Shown: positions 1 through 5,921 of the stretch, piece after piece
Numbering within the stretch: the stretch's first letter is position 1
How the letters are laid out: each line of letters opens with the position of its first letter
NCBI GenBank assembly: GCA_021802305.1
Contig: JAKAAD010000025.1
Location: 1-12,052, forward strand
DNA: 12,052 nt
Direction: 5' to 3'
Source of the DNA: a bacterium
GTDB lineage: Bacteria > Chlamydiota > Chlamydiia > Chlamydiales > Rhabdochlamydiaceae
Notes under the pieces: generated by a model
Told to the model about the DNA's origin: nothing
The model's input: only the letters and a program-made list of their open reading frames with translations
The model's database searches: none
Made by a program: the position numbers and the translations under genes

Positions 1-2
1 TC

Positions 3-449
3 TTTCTTTATCCGGAAGAAAAACTTGCTTCTGTGAATGTGCTTCATTTCCCTGTGAATACGCCTATTCACTTTGAACTGACGGGAGAAGCGCCCATCAA
101 TTCTTTTTGGATTCCACAGTTGGGCGGACAAGTTTATGCAATGCCGGGTATGCGCACGGAATTATATCTTCAAGCAGAACGAACAGGGAGTTTTCGCGGA
201 TCTTCTGCAAATTTGAGCGGGGAAGGATTTGCGAGTATGATATTTCGTGCACATGCGATGACGCAGGAAGAGTTTCATCAATGGGTTGCATCTGCAAAGC
301 GCTCAGAGAAATTGCTCGATCTCCCCACATATGAAACACTTGTGCAACCGAGTCAATATATTGCGCCAACGATCTATCTCCTCAAGCAGAAGGATCTGTT
401 TCAGTGGATTTTACAAAAATACATGCATCCGCAAAGGGAAAGCGCATGA
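3..449 (+). CDS. cyoA: Cytochrome bo-type quinol oxidase subunit II, 3' part
   Basis: This is the C-terminal 148 residues of the periplasmic-side subunit of a cytochrome bo-type quinol oxidase. The frame is open from base 3 and the gene begins outside the window. The visible part is the cupredoxin-like domain followed by the COX-aromatic-rich tail. Landmarks shared with remembered E. coli CyoA are LYPEE, NSFWIPQLGGQVYAMPGM and SGEGFASMIFRA. The Cys-x3-Cys and His ligands of a CuA centre are absent (the region reads GSSANLSGEGFASM), which separates quinol oxidases from cytochrome c oxidases. A GTG at 33 is an internal Val codon, not the start, because similarity continues upstream of it. The stop overlaps the cyoB start as ATGA. 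The missing N-terminus would carry the lipoprotein signal and two membrane helices. Confidence 0.93.
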   Translation, partial: FLYPEEKLASVNVLHFPVNTPIHFELTGEAPINSFWIPQLGGQVYAMPGMRTELYLQAERTGSFRGSSANLSGEGFASMIFRAHAMTQEEFHQWVASAKRSEKLLDLPTYETLVQPSQYIAPTIYLLKQKDLFQWILQKYMHPQRESA

Positions 450-2413
450 CGAGTGAACTGTTTGGTCGTTTAACGTGGAAGGCATTAGAACATGATCCTA
501 TCGAATATGGTGCGGATGCGTTCATGGTCTTTGTGGTCCTTGCTATTGCAGGATTACTCCTTTACTTTCGCAAGTGGAAATGGCTTTGGCGTGAATGGAT
601 CACATCACTAGATCCTAAAAGAATTGGGGTGATGTATCTCGTCGTTGTGATTCTCATGCTCTTTAAAGGACTTGCCGATGCGTTTATGATGCGTGCACAA
701 CAAGCCTATGCTGTAGGCGAGTCAATGGGATATTTGGGCGCAGAACACTTTCAAGAGATTTTTTCTGCGCATGGCACCACTATGATTTTTTTTGTGGGCA
801 TGGGCATTGTGTTTGGCATGATCAACTTGCTTGTTCCTCTGCAAATTGGTGCAAGAGATGTTGCATTTCCATTTCTCAATGCGGTAAGCTTTTGGCTTTT
901 TGCCGGGGCTGCCTTTCTCATCAATCTCTCTCTTATCATTGGGGAATTTGGTGCTGCGGGCTGGCTTTCTTACCCCCCCCTTTCTAGCCCTGAATATAGC
1001 CCGGGTGTCGGAATCGATTATTGGATATGGGCTGTACAGCTCGCCGGAGTAGGGAGTTTACTGACGGGGGTCAATTTCTTGACGACGATCTTTACGATGC
1101 GCTGTCCGGGAATGTCGCTCATGAAAATGCCTCTCTTTACATGGTGTGCACTCGCGGCATTGATTCTTGTCGTCTTTGCTTTCCCTATCTTAGCGGGAAC
1201 CTTGTTTATGCTGGCATGGGATCGGTTGTTGGGCATGCATTTTTTTTCTGCGGGATTTGGCGGAAATTTTATGTTGTACACGAATCTGATTTGGGCATGG
1301 GGACATCCGGAAGTATACATTCTCATTTTCCCTGCCTTTGGTATTTTTTCCGAGGTTGTTGCAACCTTTTCTCATAAGCGCATTTTTGGCTATGTTTCGA
1401 TGGTTTGGGCCATCATTGCCATCACGTTTCTTTCCTTTGTGGTTTGGCTGCACCATTTTTTTGTCATGGGAGCGGGACCAGAAATCAATGCAGTATTTGG
1501 CATTGCCACGATGCTCATTGCCATCCCGACAGGAGTCAAGGTATTTAATTGGGTCTTTACGAAATATCGCGGCCGCGTGCGCATCACAACCCCCATGCTT
1601 TGGTTTATAGGATTTGTGATTGCTTTTACGGTGGGAGGGCTTGCCGGTGTTTTGTTAGCGCTTCCTCCGGTAGATTTTCAAATGCACAATAGTTTATTTC
1701 TCATTGCGCATTTTCATTCTGTGATCATAGGAGGGGTGCTTTTTGGATTTCTGGCAGGGTTTTCGTATTGGTTTCCTAAATTTATGGGATTTTCACTCAA
1801 TGAAAAATTGGGCAAGATCGCATTTTGGTTTTGGTTTTGGGGATTTCTCGTTGCCTTTATGCCTCTTTACCTTCTTGGTCTCATGGGGGCAACGAGGCGG
1901 CTGAATCATTACGAAGTAGCAGAATGGCAACCGCTCTTTCTCGTGGCGGGAGTAGGTGTTGTTCTGATTGTTATCGGAGCTAGTTTGAGTGTGTTACAAG
2001 TCATCGTGAGTATCAAACAGCGCAAGCAAAATCGCGATGAAACAGGAGATCCGTGGGATGGGCGTACACTCGAATGGAGCACGACATCACCACCACCGCA
2101 CTATAATTTTGCCATCATTCCCACAGTGCATTCTCGCGATGCTTTTTGGGAGAAAAAGATTCATCCCGCTCAAGAAGAGCTGCGATACGAAGGATTCTAC
2201 ATGCCGAAAAATACGCCCATTCCTCTGTTGATGGGGGGCTGTGGATTCACAGCTTGCTTTGCTATTGTCTGGCACATTGTCTGGCTTTCTGTTGCGAGTT
2301 TGGGAGGGATTGTCATTTGCATGGTAGTGCGCTTTGCCCAGAAGGAGACAGATGTCTATTTTTCTCCTGAGCACGTGCGGGAGTTAGAGGAAGGGAAATG
2401 TCAGAAGCATTAG
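446..2413 (+). CDS. cyoB: Cytochrome bo-type quinol oxidase subunit I
   Basis: This is the catalytic, proton-pumping inner-membrane subunit (655 aa; E. coli CyoB has 663). It reduces O2 to water at a heme-CuB centre. All metal ligands are visible, each shifted +3 from E. coli: His109 and His424 (low-spin heme), His287, His336 and His337 (CuB), His422 (high-spin heme), and Tyr291 of the His-Tyr crosslink. The proton-path residues Asp138, Glu289 (in GHPEVY) and Lys365 are also present. The C-terminus keeps the CyoB-type DPWDGRTLEW and SPPPHYNFA blocks. ATG 446 is chosen over GTG 404 because it has AAGGGA at 434-439 and overlaps the cyoA stop as ATGA. At the quinone site, Asp78 and His101 are kept, but E. 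coli Arg71 and Gln101 correspond to Lys74 and Glu104. The gene overlaps cyoC by 16 bases. Confidence 0.97.
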   Translation: MTSELFGRLTWKALEHDPIEYGADAFMVFVVLAIAGLLLYFRKWKWLWREWITSLDPKRIGVMYLVVVILMLFKGLADAFMMRAQQAYAVGESMGYLGAEHFQEIFSAHGTTMIFFVGMGIVFGMINLLVPLQIGARDVAFPFLNAVSFWLFAGAAFLINLSLIIGEFGAAGWLSYPPLSSPEYSPGVGIDYWIWAVQLAGVGSLLTGVNFLTTIFTMRCPGMSLMKMPLFTWCALAALILVVFAFPILAGTLFMLAWDRLLGMHFFSAGFGGNFMLYTNLIWAWGHPEVYILIFPAFGIFSEVVATFSHKRIFGYVSMVWAIIAITFLSFVVWLHHFFVMGAGPEINAVFGIATMLIAIPTGVKVFNWVFTKYRGRVRITTPMLWFIGFVIAFTVGGLAGVLLALPPVDFQMHNSLFLIAHFHSVIIGGVLFGFLAGFSYWFPKFMGFSLNEKLGKIAFWFWFWGFLVAFMPLYLLGLMGATRRLNHYEVAEWQPLFLVAGVGVVLIVIGASLSVLQVIVSIKQRKQNRDETGDPWDGRTLEWSTTSPPPHYNFAIIPTVHSRDAFWEKKIHPAQEELRYEGFYMPKNTPIPLLMGGCGFTACFAIVWHIVWLSVASLGGIVICMVVRFAQKETDVYFSPEHVRELEEGKCQKH

Positions 2414-3009
2414 TCATTCAAGAGGTGGTCACAAAAGAGACGGAGCGGGTTGTCCATCATCGGACGATCTTAGGATTTTGGCTCTACATTATGAGCGATG
2501 CGATTTTGTTCGCTTCTTTTTTTGCAGCCTATGGAGTACTGCGCGATGCGACGTTTGGCGGACCTACTTCTAAGGAGCTTTTTACACTCACGTATCCACT
2601 CATGGAGACACTTTTTCTCCTCACGAGTAGTTTCACAGCTGGTCTTGCTGGCATTTCCGCGATTCATGGGAAAAAATGGGGTGTAGTCATTTCCATGATC
2701 GCAACTTTTTTCCTTGGGCTTGGTTTTGTGGTAGTAGAGGGAACGGAATTTACGGAATTTGTGCACGCAGGTTATGGCTGGAAAGTGAGTGCATTTTTAA
2801 CTTCTTTTTACACATTAGTGGGCACGCATGGGACCCACGTCTCCATTGGGCTTCTTTGGATTCTCTTTTTTATTATCGAAACGAGCGTTCGCGGTCTTAC
2901 GCCATCAGTGCTCAAACGACTTGCGTGTTTACGTCTCTTTTGGCATTTCTTAGATGTGGTGTGGATCTTCATTTTTACCGTTGTCTATTTGATGGGAGTT
3001 GTATCGTGA
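2398..3009 (+). CDS. cyoC: Cytochrome bo-type quinol oxidase subunit III
   Basis: This is the five-helix membrane subunit III (203 aa; E. coli CyoC has 204), which stabilises the catalytic subunit and lies beside its proton-entry region. The soluble N-terminus (about residues 1-20) leads into GFWLYIMSDAILFASFFAAY. Later landmarks are LLTSSFTAGLA, VVEGTEFTEFVHAGYGW, the subunit III hallmark LVGTHGTHVSIGLLW, and FWHFLDVVWIFIFTVVYL. It starts inside the end of cyoB (16-base overlap, with a purine-rich GAGGAAGGG just upstream of ATG 2398). It ends by overlapping the cyoD start as GTGA, so translational coupling on one transcript is likely. Nothing is missing relative to the family. Confidence 0.96.
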   Translation: MSEALVIQEVVTKETERVVHHRTILGFWLYIMSDAILFASFFAAYGVLRDATFGGPTSKELFTLTYPLMETLFLLTSSFTAGLAGISAIHGKKWGVVISMIATFFLGLGFVVVEGTEFTEFVHAGYGWKVSAFLTSFYTLVGTHGTHVSIGLLWILFFIIETSVRGLTPSVLKRLACLRLFWHFLDVVWIFIFTVVYLMGVVS

Positions 3010-3320
3010 AGCCAGGATTTGCAGGGGCTGCTTTTCCTTCGTATGTCATGGGATATGTTGCTTCTGTTTTGCTGACTCTGCTTGCTTTTTACTTTGCCTA
3101 TGAAAACAAATATCCTTTACACATCATAGTTCCCACTCTTTTGAGTCTTGGAGGTGTGCAGGCGCTTGCCCAGCTACAATTCTTTTTTCATCTGGGGCAA
3201 GAACCAAAACCGCGATGGAATTTGCTTGTGTTTGGGTTTATGACTCTCATCGTCATGATTCTCATAGGAGGAACTCTTTGGATCATGTTTACATTGAACG
3301 AACGCGTAATGCCCATTTAG
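3006..3320 (+). CDS. cyoD: Cytochrome bo-type quinol oxidase subunit IV
   Basis: This is the small three-helix subunit IV (104 aa; E. coli CyoD has 109), thought to help assembly of the CuB site in subunit I. The sequence shows three hydrophobic segments (about residues 13-33, 40-62 and 74-95). The family landmarks are SYVMGYVASVLLT, QALAQLQFFFHLG, and the closing GGTLWIMFTLNERVM, which resembles CyoD C-termini. The start is GTG at 3006, overlapping the cyoC stop, with GGGAG at 2994-2998 and seven bases of spacing. No ATG near the conserved N-terminus serves better; the first in-frame ATG is at codon 15, inside the first helix. The 3' end contains an AGGAGG that may serve as the ribosome-binding site for cyoE. 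Confidence 0.94.
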   Translation: MKPGFAGAAFPSYVMGYVASVLLTLLAFYFAYENKYPLHIIVPTLLSLGGVQALAQLQFFFHLGQEPKPRWNLLVFGFMTLIVMILIGGTLWIMFTLNERVMPI

Positions 3321-4234
3321 GAGCTACTATTTCAGAAAATATTCTTCAGACACAAGGTTCGCTTTGGCAAGATAAATGGCTCTTAGTAAAAGAGTATTAC
3401 CGACTTGCAAAACCTGGAATTGTTTTTGGGAATACCTGGACTGCAGTTGGAGGATTTCTCGTTGCAGCGCAAGGGCGCATCGATTATGCCGCGTTGTGTT
3501 TTGCGCTTTCTGGTTTGATGCTCATCATGGCTTCTGCTTGCGTGTTCAATAACCTCCTGGATCGAGCTATTGACGCGAAAATGACAAGGACCCAAGGACG
3601 GCCATTAGTTTCAGGAACCATTCTCCCACGCCAAGCACTTTTTTTCGCGATACATTTGGGGTTGCTCGGTGTATTGATTTTGGGTACGTGCGTGCATCTT
3701 CTTGCGTTGTTTCTTGCTTGTTGCGGCTTTTGTATCTATGTCTTTTTGTACACTTATGCAAAGAGGCGCTCTTCTCTTGGGATTTACGTAGGAAGTTTTG
3801 CGGGTGCCGTTCCACCTGTTGTAGGATATTGCGCCTGTTATCCCCATTTTGACATAGGGGCAATTCTTCTCTATGCGATGCTCTTTTTTTGGCAGCTTCC
3901 TCATTTTTTTGCGCTTGCGGTACTACATATGCGCGATTATGCAGCTGCTTCTATTCCCGTTTTGTCTGTTTCTTCCGGCATGCGAGCTGTTCAATGGCAG
4001 ACGTTGCTGTCTACCGTGATTTTTTGTTTGATAGCTCCGTTACTTAGCGTTTTTGGGTATACGGGGATTCTTTACCTAACCGTTTCGGTTGTCATAGGAG
4101 TGGGTTGGGTTGTTTTGAGCATATGGGGATTTCAGGCGAAGAAGACCCAGTCTTGGGCCTATGCGATGTTCTTCTACTCACTCGTTGCTATTACGATGCT
4201 TTCGGTGATCATGGGAATCCACGCAAAGAGGTAA
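3278..4234 (+). CDS. cyoE: Protoheme IX farnesyltransferase (heme O synthase)
   Basis: This is the inner-membrane UbiA-family prenyltransferase that adds a farnesyl group to heme B to give heme O, the cofactor of the oxidase encoded just upstream. Visible motifs are LAKPGIVFGN before the first helix, the Mg-diphosphate site NNLLDRAID (NxxxDxxxD) running into KMTRTQGRPLVSG (about residues 91-113), GAVPPVVGY and DYAAASIPVLS. No in-frame ATG lies between the cyoD stop and KPG. I place the start at TTG 3278, which has a full AGGAGG at 3266-3271 and six bases of spacing; it gives 318 aa and a 43-base overlap with cyoD. The alternative is a rare ATT start at 3329 behind AGGAG (3319-3323), giving 301 aa, nearer E. 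coli CyoE (296). The ATG at 3215 would overlap cyoD by 106 bases and is unlikely. Function is secure; the start is not. Confidence 0.93.
   Translation: MDHVYIERTRNAHLGATISENILQTQGSLWQDKWLLVKEYYRLAKPGIVFGNTWTAVGGFLVAAQGRIDYAALCFALSGLMLIMASACVFNNLLDRAIDAKMTRTQGRPLVSGTILPRQALFFAIHLGLLGVLILGTCVHLLALFLACCGFCIYVFLYTYAKRRSSLGIYVGSFAGAVPPVVGYCACYPHFDIGAILLYAMLFFWQLPHFFALAVLHMRDYAAASIPVLSVSSGMRAVQWQTLLSTVIFCLIAPLLSVFGYTGILYLTVSVVIGVGWVVLSIWGFQAKKTQSWAYAMFFYSLVAITMLSVIMGIHAKR
3399..3461 (+). repeat. Source copy of a 63-base inverted repeat, inside cyoE
   Basis: These 63 bases encode the conserved CyoE segment around the KPG motif and first membrane helix. They recur exactly, in reverse complement, at 11990-12052. 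This copy sits in an intact reading frame with normal family similarity on both sides, so it is the original. Confidence 0.97.
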
Positions 4235-4258
4235 TGCCATGAGGATCCATAGCTGCAC

Positions 4259-4299
4259 TTCCATAGATATGGAATTGGATTCAAAAATTTGCTTTGAAT
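4259..4299 (+). other. Two small hairpins downstream of cyoE
   Basis: After the cyoE stop there are two consecutive inverted repeats: TTCCAT-AGAT-ATGGAA (4259-4274) and ATTCAAA with TTTGAAT around a 7-base loop (4279-4299). Neither is G+C-rich or followed by a clean T-run, so neither is a textbook terminator. They could protect the 3' end of the cyo message or end it weakly. The second overlaps the proposed -35 of the next gene. Confidence 0.3.
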
Positions 4300-4317
4300 A
4301 TGAGTACTAGGTAAAAT
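4289..4317 (+). promoter_or_regulatory. Candidate sigma-70-type promoter for the 138-aa protein gene
   Basis: TTGCTT (4289-4294) and TAAAAT (4312-4317) are separated by exactly 17 bases. The -10 matches consensus at five of six positions and the -35 at three of six. Transcription would begin near 4324, giving a leader of about 30 bases that carries the ribosome-binding site AGGAGA (4345-4350). This suggests the gene is transcribed separately from the cyo operon. Confidence 0.5.
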
Positions 4318-4320
4318 ACA

Positions 4321-4337
4321 GAAATGAAAATCATTTC
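4321..4337 (+). promoter_or_regulatory. Fur-like palindrome at the proposed transcription start
   Basis: GAAATG-AAAAT-CATTTC is a perfect 6-base-arm inverted repeat. Its core AATGAAAATCATT differs at one base from AATGATAATCATT, the core of the classical Fur box. It lies just after the proposed -10, where a bound repressor would block initiation. It could instead be a leader hairpin in front of the AGGAGA site. The regulator is inferred only from resemblance. Confidence 0.35.
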
Positions 4338-4355
4338 TTACTTTAGGAGAAGTTG

Positions 4356-4772
4356 ATGCAACTTGAACCAGCGACAAGATGGCTTCCCAGCGAAGGGGTG
4401 GAGCGGCGCAATACAGATCTCTTTGCCTTATCGAGTGGTGTAGGAAAAGTTGTGGCCAAATTGTTTGCATGCGTCCCTGCTATACAGGAGATACATGGAT
4501 TTGGGAAAGCTTTTCCTCATGCAACCATTTTTGTGGGAGTTATTTGTGGTTTGTATCGTTTGCATAAAGCTTATGAATCGGGAACAAAAGTAGAGTACGC
4601 AAAAAGTTTGTTAGAAATTGTATCGGGAGCGCTTCCCTTTTTTCCTGTTTGGGGAGTATCCCTTGCACTTTTTATCGATCTAAAAATATTGACGCATGAT
4701 CTTTACGTACATCGAGAATTTTGGGATGAATTTCCAGAGGAAGAAAGAGGGGTTGTAGAAGGGAGCGTCTAA
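4356..4772 (+). CDS. Unrecognised small protein with two hydrophobic segments
   Basis: I do not recognise this 138-residue protein. The start is ATG 4356, behind a good AGGAGA (4345-4350) at five bases; a TTG directly upstream (4353) is less likely. The N-terminal half (1-50) is mixed and soluble-looking, with no signal peptide. Two hydrophobic stretches follow, at about 55-69 (ATIFVGVICGLYRL) and 84-107 (LLEIVSGALPFFPVWGVSLA), joined by a short charged loop. The tail (about 111-138) is charged and rich in acidic residues (EFWDEFPEEERG). Two close hydrophobic lobes are the usual sign of chlamydial inclusion-membrane proteins, and that is one possible reading; a plain two-helix membrane protein is equally possible. 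It stands alone between cyo and the transporter gene, with its own promoter and a Fur-like palindrome. Base use resembles its neighbours. Confidence 0.8.
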   Translation: MQLEPATRWLPSEGVERRNTDLFALSSGVGKVVAKLFACVPAIQEIHGFGKAFPHATIFVGVICGLYRLHKAYESGTKVEYAKSLLEIVSGALPFFPVWGVSLALFIDLKILTHDLYVHREFWDEFPEEERGVVEGSV

Positions 4773-4775
4773 ACT

Positions 4776-4806
4776 CTTTATACAGTGATCTAGATAAAGT
4801 TTCTTG
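4776..4806 (+). terminator. Possible weak terminator hairpin
   Basis: Just after the stop of the 138-aa gene, CTTTAT (4776-4781) pairs with ATAAAG (4794-4799) around a 12-base loop. A T-rich stretch (TTTCTTGATCTTTT) follows. The stem is A+T-rich and short, so this is a weak candidate. Confidence 0.25.
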
Positions 4807-4832
4807 ATCTTTTCACATTTTTTCATTCCAAA

Positions 4833-4862
4833 TTGCGTCATTTTTTTTGACTTGTGTATATA
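4833..4862 (+). promoter_or_regulatory. Candidate promoter for the transporter and glgB
   Basis: TTGCGT (4833-4838) and TATATA (4857-4862) are 18 bases apart, across a T-rich spacer containing eight consecutive T. Transcription would start near 4869, only about three bases before the chosen ATG at 4872. An alternative -35, TTGACT at 4847-4852, is stronger but would put the -10 on the ATG itself and imply the GTG start at 4893. Confidence 0.4.
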
Positions 4863-4871
4863 GTGCAAAAT

Positions 4872-5921
4872 ATGCAGCGCAGAGTTTCTTTAGTGACTCA
4901 TTTCATTCATCGCTTCTTTCTCTTTCTTTTGTTGCTAAGTTACGTGTTTGCCTATTTTTTCCCTTGGTTAGGTGAACAAATTCGCACGACAGCTCTAGGG
5001 ACATTTCGGGGACCTGAGGGAGCGAAATTTGAGGTAACGGTTTCCGTTCTTCTCCTCGCACTCCTTCTCTTCAATGCCGGTTTGGGTCTTCGAATGAGTG
5101 AATTCAAAAATGTAAAGCATAACTTACGCATGATGGCAACGGGATATTTGACGAATTTGATTATTCCCTTTTGCCTTGTCCTCGTCATGGGTAGCTTGAC
5201 TCTGCTCTGGGGAGATACAGCACAGCGTTCGGGGTTGATCTTTGGCCTTGCGCTGGTGAGTGCGTTGCCCATTGCCGGGGCATCAGTTGCGTGGTCTGAA
5301 GATGCAGAGGGAAATATGGCACTAAGTTTAGGGCTTGTTTTGCTTTCCACATTGCTCAGCCCGATCACGACGCCTCTTCTTCTCAGTGGAGTGAGTCGCA
5401 TTATTTTCTCTGGGACAGGGGAGCATTTTTTTGAAATTGCATTACGAGGGATTGGACTTTTTCTCATCTTAGGAGTGGTGATTCCTTCTTTTGCAGGAAT
5501 CGCTGTCAATTGGGCTGGAAGATGGAGGCTATACGATTCCATAAAGCCCTATCTTAAGTTGACAAACTTTATCAATCTTCTCCTTTTGAACTATTCTAAT
5601 GCCGCAGTTGCCCTTCCGAAAATGTTTTCCAAACAGCCTTGGGGTTTTATTGTGTTTGTTTTTGTCTTAGCTGCAACTCTTTGCCTCTTGCGATATTTTT
5701 CGGGATGGATCGTAGGACGGATTACGAGAGCTCCTCGAAACGAGCGCGTTTCTCTGCTATTTGCCTTGGGGATGAACAACAATGGTTCTGGACTTATTTT
5801 TGCAGCGGAACTCTTTGGTGGTTATTTATCGGTAGTGTTGCCAGTGGTCTTTTATACGCTCGTGCAACAGATCACGGCAGCTCTCATTGACCGAAGGGTA
5901 TCGCGATGGGAAACCATATAA
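4872..5921 (+). CDS. BASS/SBF-family (bile acid:sodium symporter-like) membrane transporter
   Basis: This is a 349-residue inner-membrane protein with about nine or ten hydrophobic helices. Family signs are NAGLGLRMSEF (68-78), ALPIAGASVAW followed by NMALS (131-152), where an SBF protein has its first unwound substrate/Na+ region, and GMNNNGSGLIFA (300-311), which matches the second (often G.RNxxLA). Members move organic anions such as bile acids, pantothenate or keto acids, usually with Na+; the substrate here cannot be read from sequence. The N-terminus adds a first helix (about 11-31) and a GTFRGPEGAKF linker that I do not recognise. ATG 4872 is used, but there is no Shine-Dalgarno, and GTG 4863, GTG 4854 or GTG 4893 are possible. 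The last 16 bases overlap glgB, so the two genes are probably co-transcribed. Confidence 0.8.
   Translation: MQRRVSLVTHFIHRFFLFLLLLSYVFAYFFPWLGEQIRTTALGTFRGPEGAKFEVTVSVLLLALLLFNAGLGLRMSEFKNVKHNLRMMATGYLTNLIIPFCLVLVMGSLTLLWGDTAQRSGLIFGLALVSALPIAGASVAWSEDAEGNMALSLGLVLLSTLLSPITTPLLLSGVSRIIFSGTGEHFFEIALRGIGLFLILGVVIPSFAGIAVNWAGRWRLYDSIKPYLKLTNFINLLLLNYSNAAVALPKMFSKQPWGFIVFVFVLAATLCLLRYFSGWIVGRITRAPRNERVSLLFALGMNNNGSGLIFAAELFGGYLSVVLPVVFYTLVQQITAALIDRRVSRWETI

Noticed and set aside
404..445. Longer cyoB reading frame from GTG 404
   Set aside because: ATG 446 has a good ribosome-binding site, overlaps the cyoA stop as ATGA and gives residue numbering that matches E. coli CyoB; the extension lies entirely within cyoA.
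786..1247. T8 homopolymers (786-793, 1240-1247) as phase-variation tracts
   Set aside because: Such T runs are common across this A+T-leaning sequence, including intergenic DNA, and fall in Phe-rich membrane segments.
1021..1377. Open frame of 118 codons on the plus strand inside cyoB
   Set aside because: It is the alternate frame of strongly conserved CyoB sequence and shows no protein-family character.
4952..5542. Open frame of 196 codons on the minus strand
   Set aside because: It lies wholly inside the transporter gene and its product is an Arg/Pro/Ser-rich string without family features, as expected for the antisense of a hydrophobic protein gene.
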